NCBI RefSeq assembly: GCF_019351435.1 | Contig: NZ_JAHWYN010000003.1 | Coordinates: forward strand, 310,001-374,000 | DNA length: 64,000 bases | Reading direction: 5' to 3' | Source: Flavobacterium taihuense | GTDB taxonomy: Bacteria; Bacteroidota; Bacteroidia; Flavobacteriales; Flavobacteriaceae | Part shown: piece after piece, positions 27,430-35,218 of the stretch | How the letters are laid out: each line of letters opens with the position of its first letter | Position numbering within the stretch: the first letter of the stretch is position 1 | Position numbers and translations under genes: made by a program | Notes under the pieces: model-generated | The model's database searches: none | What the model saw: only the letters and a program-made list of their open reading frames with translations | Told to the model about the DNA's origin: nothing

Positions 27430-28674
27430 TTATCCTATCAATTGGGTGAATAGATCATGTCTTTCATTGAGATAACGGTATTCAAATCCTTTGGTATTCA
27501 TATTGTTTTTGATGGCATGAATGTCATTTGGATTTTTCAATTCTAATCCTACAACTACTGATCCTACTTCACGACTATTTTTCTTTGCAAACTGAAAATA
27601 AGTAATATCATCATCTGGACCTAGAATGTCGTTTACAAATTCCTTTAAGGCTCCTGGACGCTGCGGAAACTGAATCATGAAATAATGCATTAAACCTTCG
27701 TAAAGTAAAGAACGTTCTTTGATTTCGGCAGTTCTTTCGATGTCGTTGTTGCTACCGCTGACAATGCAAACTACCGTTTTCCCTTTTATTTCTTCTTTGT
27801 AAAAATCCAAGGCAGCTATGGTTAATGCTCCTGCAGGTTCTACGACCATGGCTTCTTCATTGTACAATCGCAATATGGTGGTGCATACTTTTCCTTCGGG
27901 AACGAGTATAATGTCGCTTAAGTTTTTTTGGCAAATGTCAAAAGTCAAATCGCCCACTTGTTTTACAGCGGCTCCATCTACAAATTTATCGATGGTTTCC
28001 AGTGGGGTGTTCTTGTGATTGGCAATTGAAGTTTTCATTGAAGGTGCGCCTAGAGGTTCTACTCCAATGATTTTGGTATTGGGACTTAATTGTTTGAATA
28101 CGGTCGAAAGCCCTGATGCCAGTCCGCCACCGCCTACGGGTACGAATACATAATCGATAGGTTCTTTGTAAGTATCCAAAATTTCCAATCCAACAGTACC
28201 TTGACCTGCTATAACTTCTAAGTCATCAAAAGGATGAATGAACGCTTTGTTGTTTTGGGAGGCATCGGCTACGGCTTTTGCGTAAGCGTCATCAAAGGTG
28301 TCGCCTGTCAAGACAATTTCGACGAAGTTTTTTCCAAACAGCTGTACTTGTTTGACTTTTTGTTTTGGGGTAGTTTTAGGCATGTAAATTTTGCCCATTA
28401 CTTTTAGGAGATGACAGGAAAAAGCAACACCTTGAGCGTGATTTCCTGCACTTGCACAGACAATTCCGTTTTCTTTTTCGGCATCAGTTAAGGAACTCAT
28501 TTTATTATAAGCTCCTCTTATTTTGTAGGATCGTACTACTTGCAGGTCTTCACGTTTTAGTAAAACGGTTGCGCCAAATTCCTCCGATAAATTTAGGTTT
28601 TCGATGAGGGGAGCTGTGGGGACTACATTTTGAAGTTGTTTTTGGGCTTGTTGTATTGCTGTAAATAAAGTCAT
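27430..28674 (-). CDS. ilvA: Threonine ammonia-lyase (threonine deaminase) IlvA
   Basis: First enzyme of isoleucine synthesis, threonine to 2-oxobutyrate, cytosolic, PLP-dependent. 414 residues. The PLP lysine is K51 in SYKIRGAYNKM, the phosphate-binding loop is VGGGGLASGL, and one ACT-type regulatory domain follows (about 325-414, GALKEFVNDILGPDDDITYFQ). This is the short form with one regulatory ACT domain. It lies 31 bases after the IlvN-like gene and is downstream of the tandem attenuator, so isoleucine supply probably controls it through Ile-tRNA charging. Confidence 0.95.
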   Translation of the reverse strand: MTLFTAIQQAQKQLQNVVPTAPLIENLNLSEEFGATVLLKREDLQVVRSYKIRGAYNKMSSLTDAEKENGIVCASAGNHAQGVAFSCHLLKVMGKIYMPKTTPKQKVKQVQLFGKNFVEIVLTGDTFDDAYAKAVADASQNNKAFIHPFDDLEVIAGQGTVGLEILDTYKEPIDYVFVPVGGGGLASGLSTVFKQLSPNTKIIGVEPLGAPSMKTSIANHKNTPLETIDKFVDGAAVKQVGDLTFDICQKNLSDIILVPEGKVCTTILRLYNEEAMVVEPAGALTIAALDFYKEEIKGKTVVCIVSGSNNDIERTAEIKERSLLYEGLMHYFMIQFPQRPGALKEFVNDILGPDDDITYFQFAKKNSREVGSVVVGLELKNPNDIHAIKNNMNTKGFEYRYLNERHDLFTQLIG

Positions 28675-28705
28675 TTTTTTAGTATTTGGATTTTAAAATT
28701 TGGAA

Positions 28706-29146
28706 TTAAAAGGAATTCATTGCTTCTAATTCGGTTATTATTGTGGCTAATTGTTGGATTATTTCTTTGTGTGTTTTGCTGGTATAAACACAATAATCAG
28801 TTTCCTGAATAATTGGAATGGCATTGATAATTGATGTGATTTGTTTTTCTTTTTCATCGGAATTTAGAAACTTTAATAGTAGGATTTGGTGAGTAGATAG
28901 CTCAGCTTCAGTCTGTAAATAACATTTAAAAACTCCAATGATTTTTTCCATTTGATACACTATGTTTTGAACTGCTGATTCTGTTTCAATAAGCGTAATC
29001 GTAAAACGATATAAATTTACTGTTTTGCAAAAAAATACAGAGAAGCTGTTTATGCTTATTTTTCTTCGAGTCAAAATAAGGACTACTTTATTGATTAATC
29101 CTTCCTGTTTTTCACTGAAAAGGGTTATCGTAAATTCTTGTTTCAT
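28706..29146 (-). CDS. IlvN-like ACT-domain protein (acetolactate synthase small-subunit type)
   Basis: 146 residues. The N-terminal half matches the ACT domain of IlvN/IlvH: FTITLFSEKQEGLINKVVLI, TRRKISINSFSV and LYRFTITLIETESAV. The C-terminal half (about 80-146) is shorter and more divergent than in a full IlvN. No acetolactate synthase large subunit is encoded next to it. It may regulate a distant IlvB, or bind an amino acid for another purpose such as controlling IlvA. First coding gene after the double attenuator and 31 bases before ilvA. Confidence 0.75.
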   Translation of the reverse strand: MKQEFTITLFSEKQEGLINKVVLILTRRKISINSFSVFFCKTVNLYRFTITLIETESAVQNIVYQMEKIIGVFKCYLQTEAELSTHQILLLKFLNSDEKEKQITSIINAIPIIQETDYCVYTSKTHKEIIQQLATIITELEAMNSF

Positions 29147-29169
29147 TGTTTAATAGTTTGCTGTTGGTT

Positions 29170-29209
29170 AAAAAAAAAAGCCTTTCTCCATTGAACTGAG
29201 AAAGGCTTT
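29170..29209 (-). terminator. Attenuator terminator 2 (proximal to ilvN-like gene)
   Basis: Minus strand: AAAGCCTTTCTC (from 29209) pairs with GAGAAAGGCTTT (to 29177), a 12-base perfect stem with 9-base loop, followed by ten T. It lies between leader peptide 2 and the ilvN-like start, so it must be read through for ilvN-ilvA expression. Confidence 0.85.
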
Positions 29210-29233
29210 ATTAGAAAATAGAATCCTGACTCG

Positions 29234-29290
29234 TTATGTGAAACGAATAATGATAATTACGATACTAATAATTGCTACTAAATTTTTCAT
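29234..29290 (-). CDS. Leader peptide 2 of the ilv attenuator
   Basis: 18-codon frame MKNLVAIISIVIIIIRFT, with seven Ile, two Val and one Leu. It is followed 24 bases later by terminator 2. The branched-chain-rich composition and position before a terminator are those of a transcription-attenuation leader: stalling at Ile/Val codons should prevent the terminator from forming. It shares its MKNL opening and hydrophobic run with leader peptide 1, which suggests duplication. Confidence 0.8.
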   Translation of the reverse strand: MKNLVAIISIVIIIIRFT

Positions 29291-29300
29291 ACTTCTTTAA

Positions 29301-29329
29301 AATAAAAAACCTCCCGATGTGGGAGGTTT
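29301..29329 (-). terminator. Attenuator terminator 1 (distal)
   Basis: Minus strand: AAACCTCCC-ACATC-GGGAGGTTT (9-base stem, 5-base loop) followed by TTTTTT-A-TT. It lies between leader peptide 1 and leader peptide 2. A GGCGAGGTG stretch upstream (29363-29371) can pair with its ACCTC, a plausible antiterminator. Confidence 0.85.
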
Positions 29330-29375
29330 CATAAATTGTATATTGATTACTTTTTTATATAACACCTCGCCATAA

Positions 29376-29429
29376 TTATCGAATGATAATTATAATAATG
29401 ACAACGATGATGCTAATTAAGTTTTTCAT
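29376..29429 (-). CDS. Leader peptide 1 of the ilv attenuator
   Basis: 17-codon frame MKNLISIIVVIIIIIIR, with nine Ile (six in a row), two Val and one Leu. The last Ile codons form a hairpin with the bases just after them (AATTATC-GAAT-GATAATT on the plus strand, 29374-29391), the classical 1:2 pause structure. The bases after that can pair with the terminator 1 arm (2:3). This makes a complete attenuator controlled by Ile-tRNA. Confidence 0.85.
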   Translation of the reverse strand: MKNLISIIVVIIIIIIR

Positions 29430-29446
29430 TTTTATTGCTTAGATGA

Positions 29447-29476
29447 CAAATGTATTCATTTTAATGAATTGAGCAA
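29447..29476 (-). promoter_or_regulatory. Promoter of the ilv attenuator-ilvN-ilvA transcript
   Basis: Minus strand: TTG (29476-29474), 19 bases, TACATTTG (29454-29447). It is a full match to the Bacteroidetes consensus, ending 18 bases before leader peptide 1. The promoter lies directly against the 3' end of the DUF4136 gene. Confidence 0.75.
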
Positions 29477-29480
29477 TAAA

Positions 29481-30044
29481 TTATTTTTTCTTTTCTTTAT
29501 TTTCCTTTGTTTCGGGTTTTGCAGGAGGATATTGTGCCAAAATTTGGGTAACAATATTATTGACTATTGCGTCTTTTTCGTCCATATTTTTAGAAAGGGT
29601 TCCAGTACCTTCACCTTGCCAAACTAATTCTTTCTTTTTGGCGTCTATAAGGTCAATGTACAATGTCCCTTCTGTAGAGGAGCTTACATACGTTTGTCCT
29701 CCGTACATATAAGGATTCCATCCCCATCCCCAACCGTAGCCATAACCGGCATTGAATTGGTTTACACTGATTTCTTCTCGGGATTTGGTGAAAATATTAA
29801 CCAATAAATCGGGAGTTTCACTTTTGGTAAAACCTTTGGCCTGTAATTGTTGGTCGATGGCGTTCAGGATTCTTTTTTTATCCAAATCGGAAATTTCAAC
29901 TTTGTCAATACCGGATTTCATAAAAGCAAAAGTTTTATATTGCGTAAAATCAACGGATTTGTCGTAATCAGAATATACTTTTACCGTGTCACATGAGGCA
30001 ACTATGAAAAGTAATAATAGGGGCAGAAGCTTAAATGTTTTCAT
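29481..30044 (-). CDS. DUF4136 lipoprotein
   Basis: 187-residue lipoprotein with lipobox LFIVASC (Cys18). The DUF4136 domain follows (VKVYSDYDKSVDFTQYKTFAF, ILNAIDQQLQAKGFTKSETPDLLVNIF). The middle is Gly/Trp/Tyr-rich (GYGYGWGWGWNPYMYGG), a feature of many family members, and the C-terminus is lysine-rich. Function unknown; it is expected to be anchored in the outer membrane or inner-membrane periplasmic face. It is probably transcribed alone, since the ilv promoter starts right after it. Confidence 0.9.
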   Translation of the reverse strand: MKTFKLLPLLLLFIVASCDTVKVYSDYDKSVDFTQYKTFAFMKSGIDKVEISDLDKKRILNAIDQQLQAKGFTKSETPDLLVNIFTKSREEISVNQFNAGYGYGWGWGWNPYMYGGQTYVSSSTEGTLYIDLIDAKKKELVWQGEGTGTLSKNMDEKDAIVNNIVTQILAQYPPAKPETKENKEKKK

Positions 30045-30236
30045 TTTTTATTTGATTTATGGTGGTGTAGAGAAACTGCAAAAATCGTACCAATTTGTTT
30101 ACTCTAAGGTAGTTAAAAAAAATGATTTTTCAAAAAACTCTACTAAATACATTTGTTTGCAGTCAGCTGTGTTAGCCCTGATTACTTCACTATACTTTTA
30201 TTTTCATGCGAGTTCAGTGAACTTCGTTTGTAGCGG

Positions 30237-30344
30237 AAAGCATTTTTTGATAAACGAGTATTTTTTTCTTGAACAAAAAAAGCGACCAATGGAAGCTCTT
30301 TTTGTTCTTAGAAAAAAACGAGTTTATGAAAAATCTTGAAGCGA
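30237..30344 (+). repeat. Long imperfect hairpin, probably a decayed member of the dispersed repeat family
   Basis: The left arm, about 30239-30283 (GCATTTTTTGATAAACGAGT...), is nearly complementary to about 30294-30341. It is followed by GAAGCGAATAGCAGGATT, close to the GCGAATAGCCCGAC of copy A. It fills the 328-base gap 30045-30372 between DUF4136 and hutU. An open reading frame across it (29986-30339) looks like a product of the repeat rather than a gene. Confidence 0.45.
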
Positions 30345-30372
30345 ATAGCAGGATTAGCTCCCAGAAAATATC

Positions 30373-32352
30373 TTAATTTAATAATTGATCGTCAACTAAA
30401 TTTGGAAGTGTAACTTTCAACAATGGTTCTACTTCCATTGCACGTTTTATGGCAAAAACAGCACCTTCGTTTCTGGCCCAGCTGCGTCTTGAGATTCCGT
30501 TATTGACATCCCAAAAAAGCATCGAAGCCAAGCGACGGGAAGCTTCCTTACTACCGTCCAACACCATTCCGAAGCCACCATTGATAACTTCTCCCCAACC
30601 TACACCACCACCATTGTGAATGGAAACCCAGGTCGCACCACGAAAACTGTCGCCAATCACGTTTTGAATAGCCATATCTGCGGTGAAACGAGAACCGTCA
30701 TAAATATTGGAAGTTTCGCGGTAAGGTGAATCGGTTCCCGAAACATCGTGATGATCACGACCTAGAACTACCAATCCTATTTCACCTTTGGCAATCGCCT
30801 GATTGAAAGCTTCGGCGATTTTTACACGGCCTTCAGCATCAGCATATAGGATTCGGGCTTGAGAACCCACAACCAATTTATTTTCTTGTGCACCTTTTAT
30901 CCACTGAATATTATCCTGCATTTGTTGCTGAATTTCTATTGGAGCAGTTTTGGCCATTTCTTCCAAAACTTGACATGCAATAGCATCTGTTTTGGCTAAA
31001 TCTTCCGGCTTTCCTGAGGCACAAACCCAACGGAAAGGCCCAAAACCATAGTCAAAACACATAGGTCCCATAATGTCCTGTACATAACTCGGGTACCTGA
31101 AATCAATTTTATTTTCGGCCATAATATCGGCACCGGCACGAGAGGCTTCCAGTAAAAAGGCATTTCCGTAATCGAAGAAATAAGTTCCTTTGGCTGTATG
31201 TTTGTTGATGGCTGTTGTGTGACGACGCAATGTTTCCTGTACTTTTTCTTTGAATAAATCAGGATTGTTCGCCATCATATCATTGGCTTCTTCAAATGAA
31301 ATTCCAACCGGATAATATCCGCCCGCCCATGGATTGTGAAGCGAAGTTTGGTCAGAACCCAAATCAATATATAGGTTTTCTTCATCAAATCGTTCCCAAA
31401 CATCTACCACGTTTCCAAGGTAACCGATAGAAACTGTTTCATTATTGGCTTTCGCCAAAGTTACTCGCTGTACTAATTCGTCTAAGTTTTCTATCACTTC
31501 ATTAATCCAACCTTGACTGTGACGAATATGTGTTATTTTAGCATTTACCTCGGCACAAACTGTGATGCAACCTGCAATATTTCCCGCTTTGGGTTGCGCA
31601 CCACTCATTCCTCCAAGACCAGAAGTCACGAATAAACCGCCTTTTGGGGAACGTTTTATTTTTCTGAAACCGTTCAAAACAGTGATTGTCGTTCCGTGTA
31701 CAATCCCTTGTGGACCGATGTACATATAACTTCCTGCTGTCATTTGTCCGTATTGCGAAACGCCCAGGGCATTCATTCGCTCCCAATCATCGGGTTTGGA
31801 ATAATTAGGGATGACCATTCCGTTGGTTACCACAACTCTCGGCGCCTCTTTGTGGGATGGAAATAATCCCATTGGGTGTCCGGAATACATCGTCAATGTT
31901 TGCTCATCGGTCATTTCCGATAAGTATTTCATCGTCAATAAATATTGCGCCCAGTTCGAGAAAACAGCACCGTTACCGCCATAAGTAATCAATTCGTGTG
32001 GATGTTGCGCCACTGCATAATCAAGATTATTCTGAATCATTAGCATAATGGCCTTGGCTTGTTCGCTTTTTCCAGGATATTCCGAGATTGGTCGGGCATA
32101 CATTTTATAATCGGGACGTAAACGGTACATATAAATGCGACCGTAAGTTTCGAGTTCGTCCTTGAATTCTGGTAGTAATTCGGCGTGATGCTTGGGTTCA
32201 AAATAGCGCAAAGCGTTACGAAGTGCTAATTTTTTCTCTTCGTCTGTTAAGATTTCTTTCCGTTTCGGCGCGTGGTTAATGTTGGCTTCATACGGTTTTG
32301 GCTGTGGTAATATTGAAGGAATTCCTTGTTGTATTTGTTCTTGAAAAGTCAT
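30373..32352 (-). CDS. hutU: Urocanate hydratase
   Basis: Second step of histidine degradation, urocanate to imidazolone propionate, cytosolic, NAD+ as electrophilic cofactor. 659 residues, the longer Bacteroidetes form. The dinucleotide-binding loop TSGLGGMSGAQPKAG is visible, as are SHKEAPRVVVTNG and the conserved FDYGFGPFRWVCASG. No other hut gene lies in the window. The copy-B repeat starts 49 bases upstream of its start codon. Nothing is truncated. Confidence 0.96.
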   Translation of the reverse strand: MTFQEQIQQGIPSILPQPKPYEANINHAPKRKEILTDEEKKLALRNALRYFEPKHHAELLPEFKDELETYGRIYMYRLRPDYKMYARPISEYPGKSEQAKAIMLMIQNNLDYAVAQHPHELITYGGNGAVFSNWAQYLLTMKYLSEMTDEQTLTMYSGHPMGLFPSHKEAPRVVVTNGMVIPNYSKPDDWERMNALGVSQYGQMTAGSYMYIGPQGIVHGTTITVLNGFRKIKRSPKGGLFVTSGLGGMSGAQPKAGNIAGCITVCAEVNAKITHIRHSQGWINEVIENLDELVQRVTLAKANNETVSIGYLGNVVDVWERFDEENLYIDLGSDQTSLHNPWAGGYYPVGISFEEANDMMANNPDLFKEKVQETLRRHTTAINKHTAKGTYFFDYGNAFLLEASRAGADIMAENKIDFRYPSYVQDIMGPMCFDYGFGPFRWVCASGKPEDLAKTDAIACQVLEEMAKTAPIEIQQQMQDNIQWIKGAQENKLVVGSQARILYADAEGRVKIAEAFNQAIAKGEIGLVVLGRDHHDVSGTDSPYRETSNIYDGSRFTADMAIQNVIGDSFRGATWVSIHNGGGVGWGEVINGGFGMVLDGSKEASRRLASMLFWDVNNGISRRSWARNEGAVFAIKRAMEVEPLLKVTLPNLVDDQLLN

Positions 32353-32401
32353 TTTTTTGGTATTTAAAATCTAAAATTAATTGTTCTAATGAGCAGCTTT
32401 T

Positions 32402-32516
32402 GGGCGAGACCGCATTAAGAAAAGGGGCCTACGTTTCGTGTCGGTTAGTCGCCCACTTTCCTTAATGCGGTCGGGCTATCCACGCTACTTCGGTAGCTAG
32501 TTTCTATCCCTCTCGC
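32402..32516 (-). repeat. Dispersed three-way-junction element, copy B
   Basis: 115 bases, read on the minus strand. The outer stem is GCGAGA / TCTCGC, where other copies have GCGTGA / TCACGC: both sides changed together. The small hairpin AGCTACCGAAGTAGC is followed by GGATAGCCCGAC and then a long stem (CCGCATTAAGGAAAG... against ...CTTTTCTTAATGCGG) with a large loop. Located just upstream of hutU, in the 355-base gap 32353-32707, where I see nothing else apart from degenerate AATCT-type repeats near 32665. Confidence 0.85.
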
Positions 32517-32707
32517 ATCCCGTAAATCAAGATATTTTTCTTAAATTAGAGGAATTCGCCACTAAGGATACCGTATATCCGACCTGTGGTAGGACTTATG
32601 AATTTTAATTTTATATTTTAAAGAAAGAATGTCCATTGTTAGTGTTGAAATATATAAAATACTGTTTTCTGTAATCTAAGTTCTGCAGCCTAAAAACTGC
32701 AAACTGA

Positions 32708-32884
32708 TTACTTTTTCAAAAGCCCCGTTTTCTTGTCAAATCCATAGGGACAATGACGACAACCGCTTTTACAGCAATAGCCTCTTTTTAAGTGGTGTTT
32801 TTCGGTAAAACATTTGTAACCTTCGGGTGTATAATAAAAATCTTCACCTTCTATTAATTTATTTTCATTACTTTGTTCTGCCAT
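32708..32884 (-). CDS. DUF5522 cysteine-rich small protein
   Basis: 58 residues. The sequence contains FYYTPEGYKCFTEKHHLKRG followed by YCCKSGCRHCPYGF. The family pattern is tyrosine-rich, then CC-x3-C-x2-C, so the five cysteines (25, 37, 38, 42, 45) may bind zinc or an Fe-S cluster. Function not known. It points away from the next gene at 32978 (94 bases apart, divergent) and towards the copy-B repeat and hutU, perhaps forming a short transcript of its own. Confidence 0.8.
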   Translation of the reverse strand: MAEQSNENKLIEGEDFYYTPEGYKCFTEKHHLKRGYCCKSGCRHCPYGFDKKTGLLKK

Positions 32885-32977
32885 TCTGTTTTTATGCTTG
32901 CAATTCGCGACTAGGCGATTGTGATTTTCTTTAATTCGGACTAAATTGCCTGTACAAATCTATAAATTTTATAACCA

Positions 32978-33325
32978 ATGTTTGTTATTGTTGCCAAATA
33001 TTTAATTCCTAAAGGATATCGCGGGTTAACGGTCTTTCCTTTTGTGTTTGTAAAATATGCATTTGATTCCGAAAATAAAGTACTTGTCAATCACGAAAAA
33101 ATTCACCTCCGACAACAATTGGAGCTACTAATCTTGCCTTTTTTTGTTTGGTATTTTATGGAATATGCGGTACGTTTGCTGCAGTATAAAAACGCCAATT
33201 TAGCCTATAGAAATATCAGTTTTGAAAGAGAGGCTTATGCTAATGAAACCGACTTTGATTATTTTAAAAAGAGAACTTTTTTTAGTTTTTTAAACTATTT
33301 AAAACTAATAAATCCTAAACTTTGA
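32978..33325 (+). CDS. Small protein with HExxH motif, function unknown
   Basis: 115 residues. The metal-binding motif HEKIH (H39, E40, H43) is followed about 40 residues later by FEREAYANE, which offers a third Glu ligand (E83 or E85), the layout of a minimal gluzincin-like metalloprotease. A hydrophobic segment (about 50-66) could place it at the membrane. The family is widespread in Flavobacteria without a known role. Its stop overlaps the TTG start of the next gene (TTGA). Confidence 0.7.
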   Translation: MFVIVAKYLIPKGYRGLTVFPFVFVKYAFDSENKVLVNHEKIHLRQQLELLILPFFVWYFMEYAVRLLQYKNANLAYRNISFEREAYANETDFDYFKKRTFFSFLNYLKLINPKL

Positions 33326-34215
33326 ACCAAAAAATAACATACGAACTACCTAATGGAATTTCTCTCGAAATAAAACGGGAAGATTTACTTCATCCCTTTA
33401 TATCTGGAAATAAATTTAGGAAGCTAAAGTATAATTTGCTTCAGGCGAAAGCCGAAAATCACGAAACTGTGTTGACTTTTGGTGGCGCTTATTCCAATCA
33501 TATTGCGGCAGTGGCCTATGCTGGAAAAGAGCAGGGTTTCAAAACCATTGGCGTGATTCGCGGAGATGAGTTGGGCGATAAAATTGACGAAAACCCCACT
33601 TTAAAGTTTGCTCAAGAATGTGGAATGCAATTCGAGTTTGTCACCAGGGAAGCTTATCGACATAAAACTGAACCTAATTTTATAGCCAATCTAAAAAATA
33701 AATTTGGATCATTTTACCTAGTTCCAGAAGGCGGAACCAATGAATATGCCGTAAAAGGTTGCGAAGAAATACTGATTGAGGAAGACGCTTCATTTGATTA
33801 TGTTTGTTGCGCGGTTGGAACGGGTGGAACTGTTTCGGGGATTATCAATAGCGCATTGCCGCACCAAAAAGTTTTAGGATTTCCAGCATTAAAAGGAGAC
33901 TTTTTAAAAGATGAAATTCGTAAATTTGCCACCAATACAAATTGGGGGTTAATTACCGAATACCACTTTGGGGGGTACGGAAAGGCAAATGAAGAACTGA
34001 TTCAGTTTATAAATCAGTTTTACAAACAAACACAAGTTCCATTAGATCCTATTTATACGGGAAAGATGGTTTTTGGCGTTATAGATTTAATTCACAAAGA
34101 TTATTTTCCTCATAATTCCAAAATTCTATTGATTCATACAGGAGGATTACAGGGAATCCAGGGGATGAACACGCTTTTGAAAAGCAAAAATAAAACATTG
34201 ATTGAAGTACAATAG
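33322..34215 (+). CDS. PLP-dependent ACC deaminase / D-cysteine desulfhydrase family protein
   Basis: 297 residues of the tryptophan-synthase-beta fold, cytosolic. The PLP lysine lies in SGNKFRKLKYNL, the substrate loop is GGAYSNHIAAVAYAG and the phosphate-binding loop is AVGTGGTVSG. Family members act either as 1-aminocyclopropane-1-carboxylate deaminase or as D-cysteine desulfhydrase; the sequence alone does not decide. The start is TTG, in a TTGA overlap with the upstream stop, so translation is coupled. Confidence 0.88.
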   Translation: MNQKITYELPNGISLEIKREDLLHPFISGNKFRKLKYNLLQAKAENHETVLTFGGAYSNHIAAVAYAGKEQGFKTIGVIRGDELGDKIDENPTLKFAQECGMQFEFVTREAYRHKTEPNFIANLKNKFGSFYLVPEGGTNEYAVKGCEEILIEEDASFDYVCCAVGTGGTVSGIINSALPHQKVLGFPALKGDFLKDEIRKFATNTNWGLITEYHFGGYGKANEELIQFINQFYKQTQVPLDPIYTGKMVFGVIDLIHKDYFPHNSKILLIHTGGLQGIQGMNTLLKSKNKTLIEVQ

Positions 34216-34239
34216 TAAAATCAATATCAAAAAATAAAT

Positions 34240-35064
34240 ATGGTCAAGAAAATATTTTTATTTCTCTTAATTGCAACCCTTATAAGTTGTGGTTCATCGA
34301 AACCAACAATTGTCACTACAAAAAAACCGGTGGGATGGAAATATTCCAAACCAATCCAAAACGGCAGCAGCAGTAAAGTTGGTACACAGTCCACTTCAAA
34401 ACCAATGTCCACAAATGAAATGACCTATGGTTATATTGCGCAATACAATTCAGTTGCGATGTCTAATATGAAAACTTACGGAATTCCTGCCAGTATTATT
34501 TTGGCACAAGGAATTCTAGAATCAGGTTCGGGACAAAGTGATTTGGCAACGACAGCCAATAATCATTTTGGAATCAAATGTCATAACGATTGGACTGGTG
34601 ATAAAATCTATAAAGACGACGATTCTGCCAATGAATGTTTTAGAAAATACAATCAAGCCTCCGAATCCTACCAAGATCACGCAATGGTATTGACAGGTAA
34701 AAAAAGATATGCCAATTTGTTTACCTTACCTAAAGGGGACTATAAATCATGGGCAAAAGGATTGAAAGACGCAGGATACGCCACTGATCCAAGGTATCCG
34801 GAAAAATTAATAAGTTATATTGAGACCTATAATTTGAGTCAGTACGACGCCAAAGTTTTAGGAAAACAAATGGCAAAGGAAGAATCCAAAGTTTTGCTTC
34901 AGGACAATTTTGGTGCAGATGAAGCCAGTTTGTATGAAATTCAAAAAGGAGATACTTTTTATTCCGTTTCCAAAAAATTCAATTTGACGGTAGAAGAATT
35001 AAAACAGAAAAATAATCTAACAGAGAATACACTTTCGATTGGACAGAAGTTGATAGTGAAGTAA
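34240..35064 (+). CDS. Glucosaminidase-LysM lipoprotein
   Basis: 274 residues. The lipobox is LLIATLISCGSS (Cys17). A mannosyl-glycoprotein endo-beta-N-acetylglucosaminidase (FlgJ/AtlA-type) domain spans about 60-200, with the catalytic Glu in QGILESGSGQSDLA and NNHFGIKCHNDW. One LysM peptidoglycan-binding module follows at 228-273 (YEIQKGDTFYSVSKKFNL). It should cut cell-wall glycans from the outer-membrane side. It follows the PLP gene by 24 bases. Confidence 0.92.
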   Translation: MVKKIFLFLLIATLISCGSSKPTIVTTKKPVGWKYSKPIQNGSSSKVGTQSTSKPMSTNEMTYGYIAQYNSVAMSNMKTYGIPASIILAQGILESGSGQSDLATTANNHFGIKCHNDWTGDKIYKDDDSANECFRKYNQASESYQDHAMVLTGKKRYANLFTLPKGDYKSWAKGLKDAGYATDPRYPEKLISYIETYNLSQYDAKVLGKQMAKEESKVLLQDNFGADEASLYEIQKGDTFYSVSKKFNLTVEELKQKNNLTENTLSIGQKLIVK

Positions 35065-35066
35065 AG

Positions 35067-35205
35067 ACAGATAGATAATAGACGAATAGATAATAGATAA
35101 TAAAAGGGAAAATAGATAATAGACTAATGAATAATTTAAAGAATATGACAGTTTATAGAACTCGTTGGAGTCTCTTAATCTATCATCTTTTTGTCTATCA
35201 TCTCA
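35067..35205. repeat. Degenerate ATAGATAATAG tandem repeats
   Basis: The gap between the lipoprotein gene and hemL contains the unit ATAGATAATAGAC about four times, then an inverted version near 35176-35205 (CTATCATCTTTTTGTCTATCATC). It is low-complexity intergenic repeat; no function visible. Confidence 0.6.
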
Positions 35206-35218
35206 AATAAATATAAAA

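Noticed and set aside
27430..29146. ilvN-like and ilvA considered a gene fusion or frameshift remnant
   Set aside because: There is a clear stop, 31-base gap and new start with intact N-terminal motifs in ilvA; both frames are open and complete.
29986..30339. Plus-strand open frame of 117 codons overlapping the start of the DUF4136 gene
   Set aside because: It is antisense to a real signal peptide at its beginning and then runs through an imperfect hairpin repeat. There are no protein-family features and the composition is repeat-like.
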